Positions 8,637-16,842 of a DNA stretch of 64,000 nucleotides are shown here, piece after piece (position 1 is the first letter of the stretch; each line of letters opens with the position of its first letter). Made by a program: the position numbers and the translations under genes. The notes beneath the pieces are model-generated. The model searched no databases. It saw only the letters and a program-made list of their open reading frames with translations, and was not told the DNA's origin. This DNA is from Kordiimonas laminariae (GTDB lineage: Bacteria > Pseudomonadota > Alphaproteobacteria > Sphingomonadales > Kordiimonadaceae), in the NCBI RefSeq assembly GCF_023008165.1, contig NZ_JAKQZA010000007.1, positions 62,001-126,000 of the forward strand, in the 5' to 3' direction.

Positions 8637-9566
8637 ATGCGAGTTATAGATTCACATACCGGGGGTGAGCCCACCCGCGTTATTATTGAAGGTGGCCCAG
8701 ATTTGGGCCACAACTCTATGGCAGAACGCCGCAAATTATTCGCACGCAAATTTGATAATTTCCGTACGAAGTCCATCCGTGAACCGCGAAGTTCGGACGC
8801 GGCGGTTGGTGCCCTTTTGTGCGAACCGGTCGATCCAAAGAATACTGCAGGTGTGATTTTCTTCAATACTGCAGGGTTTCTTGGAATGTGTGGTCATGGC
8901 ACTATTGGCCTGATCAACACACTGGCATATCTGGGGAAAATTAGTGAAGGCATTCATTATATAGAGACGCCAGTTGGCGTCGTGCAAGCTGAGCTTCTCT
9001 CTGATAACAAAGTGCGCATCGAAAATGTTGCCAGCTACCGGTTCAGGAAAAATGTAACTGTCCATGTGCCTGAAATAGGTGACGTAACGGGAGATATTGC
9101 CTGGGGAGGCAACTGGTTCTTTCTGGTACAGGATAGCCCTGTAGAGCTGATCACCGATAACATCATTGATCTTACTTACAAATCGCTCTGTGTCCGCCGT
9201 GCATTAGCTGCTAATAACATTACTGGCAAAAACGGTGCGGAAATTGATCATATTGAGTTTTTTGGCCCCTCAAAACTTAACGGTGTTAACAGCAAGAACT
9301 TTGTTATGTGCCCTGGGGGCGCTTATGACAGATCTCCATGCGGCACAGGCACCAGCGCCAAGGTGGCCTGCCTTGCTGATGATGGTAAATTAAATGAAGG
9401 CGAAAGCTGGCTACAGGAAAGTATTGTAGGCAGTGTATTTGAGGCCTCATATAGAAAAAACAGTGCTGGCGAGATCATCCCTTCCATTACTGGCAGTGCC
9501 TATATCTGCGGTGAAGCAAGATTAATTTTTGATGAGAACGATCCATTCCGCTTGGGAATGCCATGA
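8637..9566 (+). CDS. 4-hydroxyproline 2-epimerase (proline racemase family)
   Basis: It converts trans-4-hydroxy-L-proline to cis-4-hydroxy-D-proline. The 309-residue protein opens with IDSHTGGEPTRV and has both catalytic cysteines: Cys85 in GMCGHGTIG and Cys235 in DRSPCGTGTSAK. Two cysteines mark an epimerase/racemase; the Cys/Thr pair of 3-hydroxyproline dehydratase is absent. DIAWGGNWFFLV and NFVMCPG match known 4-hydroxyproline epimerases closely, and the operon context agrees. The ATG lies 8 bp after the previous stop. The TGA stop overlaps the next ATG by 4 bp. Confidence 0.93.
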   Translation: MRVIDSHTGGEPTRVIIEGGPDLGHNSMAERRKLFARKFDNFRTKSIREPRSSDAAVGALLCEPVDPKNTAGVIFFNTAGFLGMCGHGTIGLINTLAYLGKISEGIHYIETPVGVVQAELLSDNKVRIENVASYRFRKNVTVHVPEIGDVTGDIAWGGNWFFLVQDSPVELITDNIIDLTYKSLCVRRALAANNITGKNGAEIDHIEFFGPSKLNGVNSKNFVMCPGGAYDRSPCGTGTSAKVACLADDGKLNEGESWLQESIVGSVFEASYRKNSAGEIIPSITGSAYICGEARLIFDENDPFRLGMP

Positions 9567-10825
9567 CACAAGAACTATCAGATAGACCTACCATCATAAT
9601 CGGGGCTGGTATCATTGGCCTCGCTTGTGCACATTATCTATCTGCCGAAGGCCATAAAGTTCTTGTGCTTGATAGCGGCACTATTGCTTCTGGTTGTTCA
9701 GCTGGCAACTGTGGCCATATTATCCCCAGCCACATCCTGCCACTTAACTCACCGGAAGCCTTAAAAACTGGCCTGCTATCACTTGTTAACAGCAAATCTC
9801 CCTTCAGGATAAAACCACAGCTAAAACCATCTTTCTTAAACTGGATGTTTCAGTTCGCCATAAACTGCAAAACTGATAAAATGCTGGATACAGCAAGCCA
9901 TTTAAAGGCTATTTTAGACGCCGCTTTTGCTGAATATGAACAACTAATCGCAGCTAAAGTTTTTGACTGCAACTGGCATAAATCCGGCTTAATGTATGCT
10001 TTTAAAAATCAAAAAGCTCTGGATGGTTTTGCCAAAACAGATGACCTTCTCAACAAGAATTTTGGGCTTAAAGCCGAAAGGTACGAGGGAAATAATTTAA
10101 AGCAATATGACCCTGCTTTAAAAGAAGACCTCGCAGGAGGCTTTTTCTATAAAGACGATGCCTTGCTGGAGCCAGAAAACCTAACATTATCCTGGGCACA
10201 ACACCTCAAAAAGCGTGGTGTTTCCTTTATTGAGAATTGCGAGGTTTTAGGGATTGAACTCAATGGCAGGGTTGCAAGCAGACTAAAAACTTCCTCGGGC
10301 GTTCTTGATGTCGGGCAACTTGTTATCGCATCAGGAGCGTTATCAAATAGTTTCGCGCGTGATCTCAAATGCTCGATCCCAGTTCTACCGGGCAAAGGGT
10401 ATTCCATAACCTTACCAAAACCTGAAGTATCCCCAAGAACATCATTGATCATACCAGAAAAGAATGTGGCTATAACGCCCTTTAAGAATGAATTACGGAT
10501 AGGTTCCATGATGGAATTTGTAGGCTTTGACCGCACCGTGCCTGCTCACAGAATAGAACAACTACGCACAAGTGTTGATGATTACCTGCTGTCAGATATT
10601 TCTAGCCTTGAAGAAAAACAATGGTACGGATGGCGTCCCATGACATGGGATAGCTTACCGATGATTGGACGATTACCGGGTTTAGAAAACACATGCATCG
10701 CAACGGGTCACGGTATGATGGGGGTAATGCTTGCCCCTGCAACAGGCCGACTAATTGCTGAAATTATGACCGAGAAAGAACGCTACATCCCAGAAGCACC
10801 TTATTGCCCTGCTCGCTTTGGATAA
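9563..10825 (+). CDS. FAD-dependent D-amino acid dehydrogenase, probable cis-4-hydroxy-D-proline oxidase
   Basis: A DadA-type flavoprotein of 420 residues. The FAD dinucleotide fold is IIIGAGIIGLACAHYLSAEGHKV near the N terminus, and the C-terminal segment WYGWRPMTWDSLPMIGRLPG with TGHGMMGVMLAPATGR is typical of the DAO/DadA family. It should oxidise cis-4-hydroxy-D-proline from the upstream epimerase to 1-pyrroline-4-hydroxy-2-carboxylate, the substrate of the DapA-family deaminase in the same operon. It overlaps the epimerase gene by 4 bp (ATGA), so it is translationally coupled. It appears to be a single-subunit enzyme; no partner ferredoxin-like subunits are present. Confidence 0.88.
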   Translation: MTQELSDRPTIIIGAGIIGLACAHYLSAEGHKVLVLDSGTIASGCSAGNCGHIIPSHILPLNSPEALKTGLLSLVNSKSPFRIKPQLKPSFLNWMFQFAINCKTDKMLDTASHLKAILDAAFAEYEQLIAAKVFDCNWHKSGLMYAFKNQKALDGFAKTDDLLNKNFGLKAERYEGNNLKQYDPALKEDLAGGFFYKDDALLEPENLTLSWAQHLKKRGVSFIENCEVLGIELNGRVASRLKTSSGVLDVGQLVIASGALSNSFARDLKCSIPVLPGKGYSITLPKPEVSPRTSLIIPEKNVAITPFKNELRIGSMMEFVGFDRTVPAHRIEQLRTSVDDYLLSDISSLEEKQWYGWRPMTWDSLPMIGRLPGLENTCIATGHGMMGVMLAPATGRLIAEIMTEKERYIPEAPYCPARFG

Positions 10826-10869
10826 GCAGCTTCTGAGTGACATCTAGATATTTGAACGGAGATAAAACC

Positions 10870-12306
10870 ATGTCGATTTTTAAAAACTATATCAACGGTG
10901 AATGGGTAGCCGCTGACAATGCTATCTCAAACATCAACCCATCAAATACAAATGACATTGTTGGTGAATATGCACGTGCTGGCCAATCGCAGACACTTGA
11001 TGCAATTGCTGCAGCAGAGGACGCCAGCAAGACATGGCGTTACAGCAATATTCAGGCACGTTTCGATGCACTTGATTTCATCGGTTCTGAAATCCTTGCC
11101 CGTAAAGCTGAACTTGGTGAACTTCTTGCTCGGGAAGAAGGCAAAACTCTTCCAGAAGCGATTGGCGAAGTAGCTCGTGCGGGGCAGATATTCAAGTTTT
11201 TCGCGGGCGAAACGCTTCGTATCCAAGGTGATATGCTGGCCTCTGTCCGCCCGGGTGTTACTGTTGATGTAACCCGCGAGGCCGTTGGTGTTGTGGGTAT
11301 TATCACTCCGTGGAACTTCCCAATTGCAATCCCAGCATGGAAAATTGCACCCGCGCTCGCATACGGCAACACAGTGGTTATCAAGCCTGCTGAGCTCGTA
11401 CCTGGCAGCACATGGGCACTTACAGAAATTATTTCTCGCGCAGGCCTGCCTAACGGTGTTTTCAACATGGTAATGGGTGCTGGTCGCGAAGTAGGCCAAA
11501 CACTTCTGGATGACCCGCGTGTAAATGCGGTTTCTTTCACTGGCTCAGTTGGTACAGGCTCTCGCGTTGCAGCTGCATGTAGCGCACGAAACGCAAAGTA
11601 TCAGCTTGAAATGGGAGGTAAAAACCCTCTTATTGTGCTGAATGACGCTGATATTGACAACGCACTTGGATGTGCACTCAACGGCGCCTTCTTCTCCACA
11701 GGTCAGCGCTGTACCGCCTCTTCACGACTGATCGTTGAAGCATCCGTTTATGATGAATTCACAGAAAAGCTTCATGCGCAAGTAGCTGGCCTTAAAGTAG
11801 GTGATGCACTGGCGGAAGGCACCCAAATTGGCCCAGTTGTTGATCAGCGTCAACTTGACCAGAACCAGAAATATGTAGATATCGGAAAACAGGAAGGCGC
11901 AAACCTTCTTTGTGGTGGTGAACTGCTTGAAAGAGAAACACCGGGCTTCTATATGGCGCCGGCTCTCTTTGCAGATACAAACAATGATATGCGGATTAAC
12001 CGCGAAGAAATCTTCGGCCCAGTCGCGACAGTACTAAAAGCAAACAATCTAGATGAAGCAATATCCCTCGCAAACGATACCGACTTCGGTCTATCTGCAG
12101 GTATTTGCACCACATCCTTAAAATCGTCGAACCATTTCAAGCAAATGAGCCGCGCCGGCATGGTGATGGTGAACCTGCCAACAGCTGGTGTTGATTACCA
12201 TGTTCCATTTGGCGGCACTAAAGGTTCAAGCTATGGTTCCAGAGAACAAGGCCGCTATGCCGCAGAGTTTTACACAACTGTAAAAACTGCTTACTCGCTT
12301 GCTTAG
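10870..12306 (+). CDS. Aldehyde dehydrogenase, probable 2-oxoglutarate semialdehyde (2,5-dioxopentanoate) dehydrogenase
   Basis: An NAD(P)-dependent aldehyde dehydrogenase of about 478 residues. It has the cofactor segment GVVGIITPWNFPIAIPAWKIAPAL in two parts, FTGSVGTG, the general-base Glu in LEMGGKNP and the catalytic Cys in STGQRCTASS. As last gene of the hydroxyproline operon it should oxidise 2-oxoglutarate semialdehyde to 2-oxoglutarate, which enters the TCA cycle. The ATG at 10870 is chosen because GGAG lies 8 nt upstream and ALDH homology begins there; a codon at 10837 has no such site. A terminator follows within 25 bp. Confidence 0.9.
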   Translation: MSIFKNYINGEWVAADNAISNINPSNTNDIVGEYARAGQSQTLDAIAAAEDASKTWRYSNIQARFDALDFIGSEILARKAELGELLAREEGKTLPEAIGEVARAGQIFKFFAGETLRIQGDMLASVRPGVTVDVTREAVGVVGIITPWNFPIAIPAWKIAPALAYGNTVVIKPAELVPGSTWALTEIISRAGLPNGVFNMVMGAGREVGQTLLDDPRVNAVSFTGSVGTGSRVAAACSARNAKYQLEMGGKNPLIVLNDADIDNALGCALNGAFFSTGQRCTASSRLIVEASVYDEFTEKLHAQVAGLKVGDALAEGTQIGPVVDQRQLDQNQKYVDIGKQEGANLLCGGELLERETPGFYMAPALFADTNNDMRINREEIFGPVATVLKANNLDEAISLANDTDFGLSAGICTTSLKSSNHFKQMSRAGMVMVNLPTAGVDYHVPFGGTKGSSYGSREQGRYAAEFYTTVKTAYSLA

Positions 12307-12327
12307 GCACAAGCCTATAAGCACTAT

Positions 12328-12356
12328 CAGGCCTCCGTTAGCTCCTCGGAGGCCTG
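12328..12356 (+). terminator. Terminator of the hydroxyproline operon
   Basis: CAGGCCTCCG pairs perfectly with CGGAGGCCTG over a 9-nt loop, followed by the T-containing TATTATT. It lies 21 bp after the aldehyde dehydrogenase stop. Confidence 0.75.
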
Positions 12357-12360
12357 TATT

Positions 12361-12378
12361 ATTGGTAGCGCTACCAAT
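12361..12378. promoter_or_regulatory. Perfect 18-bp palindrome, LacI-family-like operator
   Basis: ATTGGTAGCGCTACCAAT is a perfect palindrome with the central CG dyad typical of LacI/GalR-family operators. It lies about 90 bp before the TauE/SafE permease start and just after the hydroxyproline operon terminator. No LacI-type regulator gene is present in the window. Assignment to this permease is inference. Confidence 0.55.
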
Positions 12379-12470
12379 CACGCTTTTATCACACATTACG
12401 TTTCATAATTTGCAACACTTCCACACTAAATAACGTGTATGGTGGCCTCGTAAATTTTGGAGCATGTTGC

Positions 12471-13214
12471 GTGGAAACTGATACTACATTCTATCTGGTA
12501 GCTGCCATTGCCGTTATTTTTACCGGTATATCAAAAGGTGGGTTTGGTGGTGTTGCACTGTTAGCGGTGCCCCTATTAGCGCTTGTAATGCCTGCAACTA
12601 CCGCTGCGGCTGTTATGCTCCCTCTTCTTCTCGCTATGGATGCTTTAGGTATCTGGGAATATCGACGCGAGGCTGACTGGAGCCATCTGAAATTACTATT
12701 ACCCGGCGCCATTGTTGGTATCATAGTTGGTACCCTCACTGCTTCTTTTGTAAATGATCAGATCATCCAGTTTATTGTTGGCGTCATAGCAGTTGTGTTC
12801 GTGCTCTACCGCTGGTGGCCCAAGCAAAAGAATACTGATGGTTCCGATGCTCCAACACCTTTAGGGATTTTTTGGGGTAGCATCGCTGGTTATACCAGTT
12901 TTATTGCTCACGCAGGCTCTCCGCCATTTCACGTATATATCCTCCCGAAACAGCTATCGCCCCGTATGCTTACAGCTACAGCAGTTTGGTTTTTCGCAAT
13001 TGTAAACTTGGTAAAACTGCCTGCATATTTTCTAGCATCGCAAATAAGTATCGAAACTCTGGTTATATCAGCATCGCTTTTACCATTAGTGCCAATAGGT
13101 TTTTTCCTTGGGGTGTGGATGAACAAACGTGTTCCTGAGGCAATATTTTACAGAATTATCTATGCCGCTGCCTTCGTTATAGGCCTGAAACTTATGGCTT
13201 CCTCAATCACATAA
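12471..13214 (+). CDS. TauE/SafE family membrane permease
   Basis: An integral membrane protein of about 247 residues with roughly seven or eight hydrophobic helices. The TauE/SafE motif ISKGGFGGVALLAVPLLAL is near the N terminus and the repeat-like SFIAHAGSPPFHVYILPK lies in the second half. Members export or import sulfite, sulfoacetate or other organic anions; the substrate here is unknown. GTG at 12471 is preferred because GGAG lies 8 nt before it; GTG 12435 lacks a binding site. The gene follows a perfect LacI-like palindrome. It could serve hydroxyproline metabolism by position only, since a terminator separates it from that operon. Confidence 0.85.
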   Translation: METDTTFYLVAAIAVIFTGISKGGFGGVALLAVPLLALVMPATTAAAVMLPLLLAMDALGIWEYRREADWSHLKLLLPGAIVGIIVGTLTASFVNDQIIQFIVGVIAVVFVLYRWWPKQKNTDGSDAPTPLGIFWGSIAGYTSFIAHAGSPPFHVYILPKQLSPRMLTATAVWFFAIVNLVKLPAYFLASQISIETLVISASLLPLVPIGFFLGVWMNKRVPEAIFYRIIYAAAFVIGLKLMASSIT

Positions 13215-13332
13215 TTTTTAAAAAGCATATTTTAGTGAATGGTTTAGCCTTCTCTTACGTACAAACTAATAGAGAATAACGGCAGCGCTTCTAAAAGCGC
13301 GCTTCTAAACTTGCTTTGAGGAAATGGGGCCA

Positions 13333-14805
13333 ATGAAAAAACTAATAAAAAACAAATATTTATGGATAGGCGCATGTATTGTTGCAGGTAGCGCATATGC
13401 CTTTCAATCATCATCCACGGAAGCAGTCGCAACTGGTACCACTTACGAAACATCGCCAACCAACAGAGGTGATATCACCCGTTCAATTGCTTCTACAGGT
13501 CGAGTAGAAGCGTTGGTCACTGTTGAAGTTGGCTCTCAGCTTTCAGGCAACATTGAAGAACTCCATGCCGACTTTAACGATGAAGTAAAAAAAGGCCAAC
13601 TCGTCGCCAAAATTGACCCGCAAACCTTTCAACAGAGGGTACACCAATCCCAAGCAGACCTTGAAGCAGCAAGAGCGAATTTAGCCGTTCAGGAAGCAAC
13701 TGTTCTTCGCGCAAACGCCACTCTTGTGCAAGCACAACGCGATTATGATCGACAGCTTCCTCTCCAGAAAGATGGGGCCATATCGGAAGCCGCACTTGAT
13801 GCTACCCGTGCAGCTCTGGAAAGTGCCAAAGCAGGCGTGCAGATTGCGGAAGCTCAGGTGATCAGCGCCAAAGCATCCATTAAACAGCGTGAGGCATCTC
13901 TAGCGAATGCCCAAATTGACCTTGAGCGTACTGACATTCGTTCTCCGATTGATGGAGTTATCATTGAACGAAATGTGGATCAGGGACAAACTGTTGCCGC
14001 AAGCTTCTCAGCCCCAGTACTATTCAAAATCGCACAAGACCTGAAACAAATACAGATTGAAGCCAGCGTTGACGAATCTGATATCGGCCGAGTGCGTGAA
14101 GGCAACGAGGTTACATTCCAAGTGGATGCGCATGAAGGTACAGAGTTCACCGGTACCGTGGCTCAGGTTCGCCTATCACCACTGGAGCTAAATAACGTAG
14201 TAACCTACACCGTTATCATCAATGCTCGGAATGACCGTCAACTTCTGCTCCCGGGTATGACCGCGAATATGGAAATTAAAACCGGACAGCGTTCTGATGT
14301 ACTCAGAATTCCAAATACAGCGCTCCGGGTACGTGCTTCTGATGAAATGAAAGCTGCCCAACAAGCAGCGCAAGAAGCAGCAAAACCACAGGGCCAACGC
14401 GGCGGTCGTGGCGGCGCACGTTTTGCACAAATGTTTGAAGCGATTGGAGCTAGTGATGAACAGCGGTCTGCCATTCAAGCTGACATGCAGCAGGCAATGC
14501 AAAGCCTGAGAGCTCAAATGCAAAATGGCGGTGATAGAAGCGCAATGCGTGATTTGTTCCGTGCACGTTCTTCAGCAGTTCTTAAGCGCCACCTTACCGA
14601 TGAACAATATAAGAAATATGAAGAACTTCAGCGCCAAAGAGCTGAAATTCGCCGTGCTACTGTTTGGGTAAAGGAAGAAAACGGTGCAATCAAAGCTGTT
14701 CCTGTTCGTATTGGCATTGCCGATAGCAGCCATACGGAAGTGATCGGTGATAATCTGCCCGAAGGTGCCGAGGTAATCACCCGCGTTCGTAAGGCAACCC
14801 AATAA
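13333..14805 (+). CDS. MacA-like periplasmic adaptor of an ABC efflux system
   Basis: A membrane-fusion protein of about 490 residues. An N-terminal anchor (residues 8-24) is followed by a lipoyl/barrel-sandwich half, a long alpha-helical hairpin (about 100-200), the second lipoyl half (RSPIDGVIIERNVDQGQTV) and beta-barrel. It links the MacB-like transporter to an outer membrane channel; no TolC gene is nearby. Residues about 338-442, rich in Gln, Ala, Arg and a GGRGG stretch, interrupt the membrane-proximal region and are longer than in E. coli MacA. ATG 13324 is also possible, but its AGGA is too close. The stop overlaps the ATPase start by 1 bp. Confidence 0.88.
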   Translation: MKKLIKNKYLWIGACIVAGSAYAFQSSSTEAVATGTTYETSPTNRGDITRSIASTGRVEALVTVEVGSQLSGNIEELHADFNDEVKKGQLVAKIDPQTFQQRVHQSQADLEAARANLAVQEATVLRANATLVQAQRDYDRQLPLQKDGAISEAALDATRAALESAKAGVQIAEAQVISAKASIKQREASLANAQIDLERTDIRSPIDGVIIERNVDQGQTVAASFSAPVLFKIAQDLKQIQIEASVDESDIGRVREGNEVTFQVDAHEGTEFTGTVAQVRLSPLELNNVVTYTVIINARNDRQLLLPGMTANMEIKTGQRSDVLRIPNTALRVRASDEMKAAQQAAQEAAKPQGQRGGRGGARFAQMFEAIGASDEQRSAIQADMQQAMQSLRAQMQNGGDRSAMRDLFRARSSAVLKRHLTDEQYKKYEELQRQRAEIRRATVWVKEENGAIKAVPVRIGIADSSHTEVIGDNLPEGAEVITRVRKATQ

Positions 14806-15542
14806 TGAGCCCCTCAGCAATACAGGTAAGCACTGGCGCACCGCTTATTGCCTGCAATGGTCTTAGAAAAGAATACCGGATGGGATCGGAGGTTGTTCAT
14901 GCCCTAGACGGCGTAAGCTTCAACATTGGCGAAGGTGAACTTATTTCCATTATGGGAGCATCCGGTTCCGGGAAATCAACCCTTATGAACATGCTTGGCG
15001 TACTTGATACACCAACATCCGGTGGTCTTCATATTGAAGGGAATGATATAGCAAAAATGAATCGTGATGATCTCGCCCGCCTCAGAAATCACACACTCGG
15101 TTTTGTATTTCAAAACTTCAATCTGTTACCTCGCACATCAGCTGTTGAGAATGTGAAGCTGCCACTTATGTACGGCAACCTTCATGGTTTTAACGCCGAT
15201 GAACGAGCAAAAGAATGCCTAGAGTTAGTCGGCCTTGGTGACAGAATGGACCACCATCCCAACCAGCTTTCGGGCGGTCAACAACAACGGGTTGCCATTG
15301 CACGCGCACTCGTGAATGGCCCACGCATTATTCTTGCCGATGAGCCAACTGGTGCACTTGATTACAAAACCGGCAAGGAAATTCTTCAACTGTTCAGGAA
15401 GCTGAATGAGAGCGGGATCACCATGATTATTGTTACCCACGATCAGGAAGTAGGCGAATTCTGCGATCGCCAGCTTGTTTTTCGTGATGGGAAACTCCTA
15501 TCAGACAGTAATAATCTACAGAGTATGGGAGCCGCAGAATGA
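14805..15542 (+). CDS. MacB-type ABC transporter ATP-binding protein
   Basis: A 245-residue ABC ATPase of the MacB/LolD/FtsE group. It has Walker A GASGSGKST, the Q-loop in FVFQNFNLLPRTSA, signature LSGGQQQRVAIARAL, Walker B RIILADEPTGALD and switch histidine VTHD. E. coli MacB fuses ATPase and permease; here they are separate genes. It overlaps the adaptor by 1 bp upstream and the permease by 4 bp (ATGA) downstream, so the three proteins are made together. It would power a mechanotransmission-type exporter for a peptide, lipid or macrolide-like substrate. Confidence 0.93.
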   Translation: MSPSAIQVSTGAPLIACNGLRKEYRMGSEVVHALDGVSFNIGEGELISIMGASGSGKSTLMNMLGVLDTPTSGGLHIEGNDIAKMNRDDLARLRNHTLGFVFQNFNLLPRTSAVENVKLPLMYGNLHGFNADERAKECLELVGLGDRMDHHPNQLSGGQQQRVAIARALVNGPRIILADEPTGALDYKTGKEILQLFRKLNESGITMIIVTHDQEVGEFCDRQLVFRDGKLLSDSNNLQSMGAAE

Positions 15543-16771
15543 GTATTATCAAATGCTTCCAGATCGCGTTTATTGCACTGCGCCTGAACGCACTCCGTAG
15601 CTTATTAACCATGCTCGGCATTATCATCGGCATCGCGTCTGTTATTGTCATGGTATCAATTTCAGATGGTGCCCAACAGCAAATTGACGAACGCATCAAC
15701 AGTCTTGGCACTAACATGCTGATGGTACGCCCGGGCTCCAGTTTCTTTGGTGGGCGAAGAGGCGGCGCCGGTTCTGCCCCTCCGATGACGGAAACCGATG
15801 TTTCAGTACTAAAGGAACTAAACTTTGTGGAAGGTGTATCAGGCTATCTACGTTCAAGTGGCGCTATGGTATTTTCCGGCACCAACTGGCAGGCAGAAGT
15901 TGCGGGTATTCACCCAGATTATATTGATGTTCGCCAGTGGGAAATAGAAGAAGGCCGAAACTTTACTGAACGAGAGGTAAAAACTGGCGGCAAGGTTGCT
16001 CTAGTAGGCCAAACCATCATTAACGAACTTTTCAGTGGCAATGATCCCATCGGCCAGCGTTTCCGCATCAAAAACATCCCTTTTACTGTGGTTGGCACCC
16101 TGAAAGGCAAAGGGCAATCTTCCTGGGGTCAAGACCAGGATGATATTGTCATGGTGCCTATTTCAACTCACCGAATGCGGGTAAGCGGTCGTAGGTCTAG
16201 CGCATCTGTTAATTCTGTTGGTTCAATATCTCTTACGGTCGATCCGGGGTTCGATATCTCTGAAGCTGAAGAAGAAATTAAATATGTGATGCGAGACAAA
16301 CGCAAAATTTCACCGGGTTCAGAAGATAATTTTTCGGTAAGAAATCTATCTGAGTTTATTGAAGCTCGTTCGGCTACCCAGCGAACACTGGGCGTTTTAC
16401 TTGCTGCGACAGCTGCGATTTCTCTCGTAGTTGGCGGCATCGGCATCATGAACATCATGCTGGTATCGGTGACGGAACGTACGAAAGAAATTGGCCTCAG
16501 GATGGCTGTAGGTGCGAGGGGCATTGATATTCTGAATCAGTTCCTTGTGGAATCTGTCGTACTCTGCCTTGTAGGTAGCGTGATTGGTATTGGCATTGGC
16601 TTTGGCCTAACGGAGCTTATTGGTTCACTTGGCGAATGGCCTGTACTCATCAAAAGTACCACAATTTTGATCGCCGTTGGCGCAGCCGCCTTTGTGGGCG
16701 TTTTCTTTGGTTTCTACCCTGCCCGTCGAGCATCCCAACTTGATCCGATTGATGCACTCAGGACCGAATAA
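15539..16771 (+). CDS. MacB-type ABC transporter permease (FtsX/MacB domain)
   Basis: A 410-residue permease with one N-terminal membrane helix (LRSLLTMLGIIIGIASVIVM), a large MacB-PCD periplasmic domain (about residues 50-260) and three C-terminal helices beginning near LGVLLAATAAISLVVGGIGI. The cytoplasmic coupling motif ERTKEIGLRMAVGAR lies between them, and the C terminus is FGFYPARRASQLDPIDALRTE, a family hallmark. A Gly/Arg-rich loop FFGGRRGGAG occurs early in the periplasmic domain. It works with the preceding ATPase and adaptor as a tripartite efflux pump. Confidence 0.93.
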   Translation: MSIIKCFQIAFIALRLNALRSLLTMLGIIIGIASVIVMVSISDGAQQQIDERINSLGTNMLMVRPGSSFFGGRRGGAGSAPPMTETDVSVLKELNFVEGVSGYLRSSGAMVFSGTNWQAEVAGIHPDYIDVRQWEIEEGRNFTEREVKTGGKVALVGQTIINELFSGNDPIGQRFRIKNIPFTVVGTLKGKGQSSWGQDQDDIVMVPISTHRMRVSGRRSSASVNSVGSISLTVDPGFDISEAEEEIKYVMRDKRKISPGSEDNFSVRNLSEFIEARSATQRTLGVLLAATAAISLVVGGIGIMNIMLVSVTERTKEIGLRMAVGARGIDILNQFLVESVVLCLVGSVIGIGIGFGLTELIGSLGEWPVLIKSTTILIAVGAAAFVGVFFGFYPARRASQLDPIDALRTE

Positions 16772-16799
16772 GCAAACACTTGCTGCCTGAAAGCAAAAA

Positions 16800-16829
16800 C
16801 ATTAGGGTGCGCCTGAATGCACCCTAATG
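16800..16829. other. 11-bp perfect hairpin between macB and the flavoprotein gene
   Basis: CATTAGGGTGC pairs with GCACCCTAATG over an 8-nt loop and ends 13 nt before the next start codon. On the plus strand no T-run follows, so it is not a classical terminator. On the minus strand it runs into GTTTTTGC. It may be a weak terminator, an RNA-stability element or a translational control hairpin. Confidence 0.55.
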
Positions 16830-16842
16830 ACAGGAAACAGAA

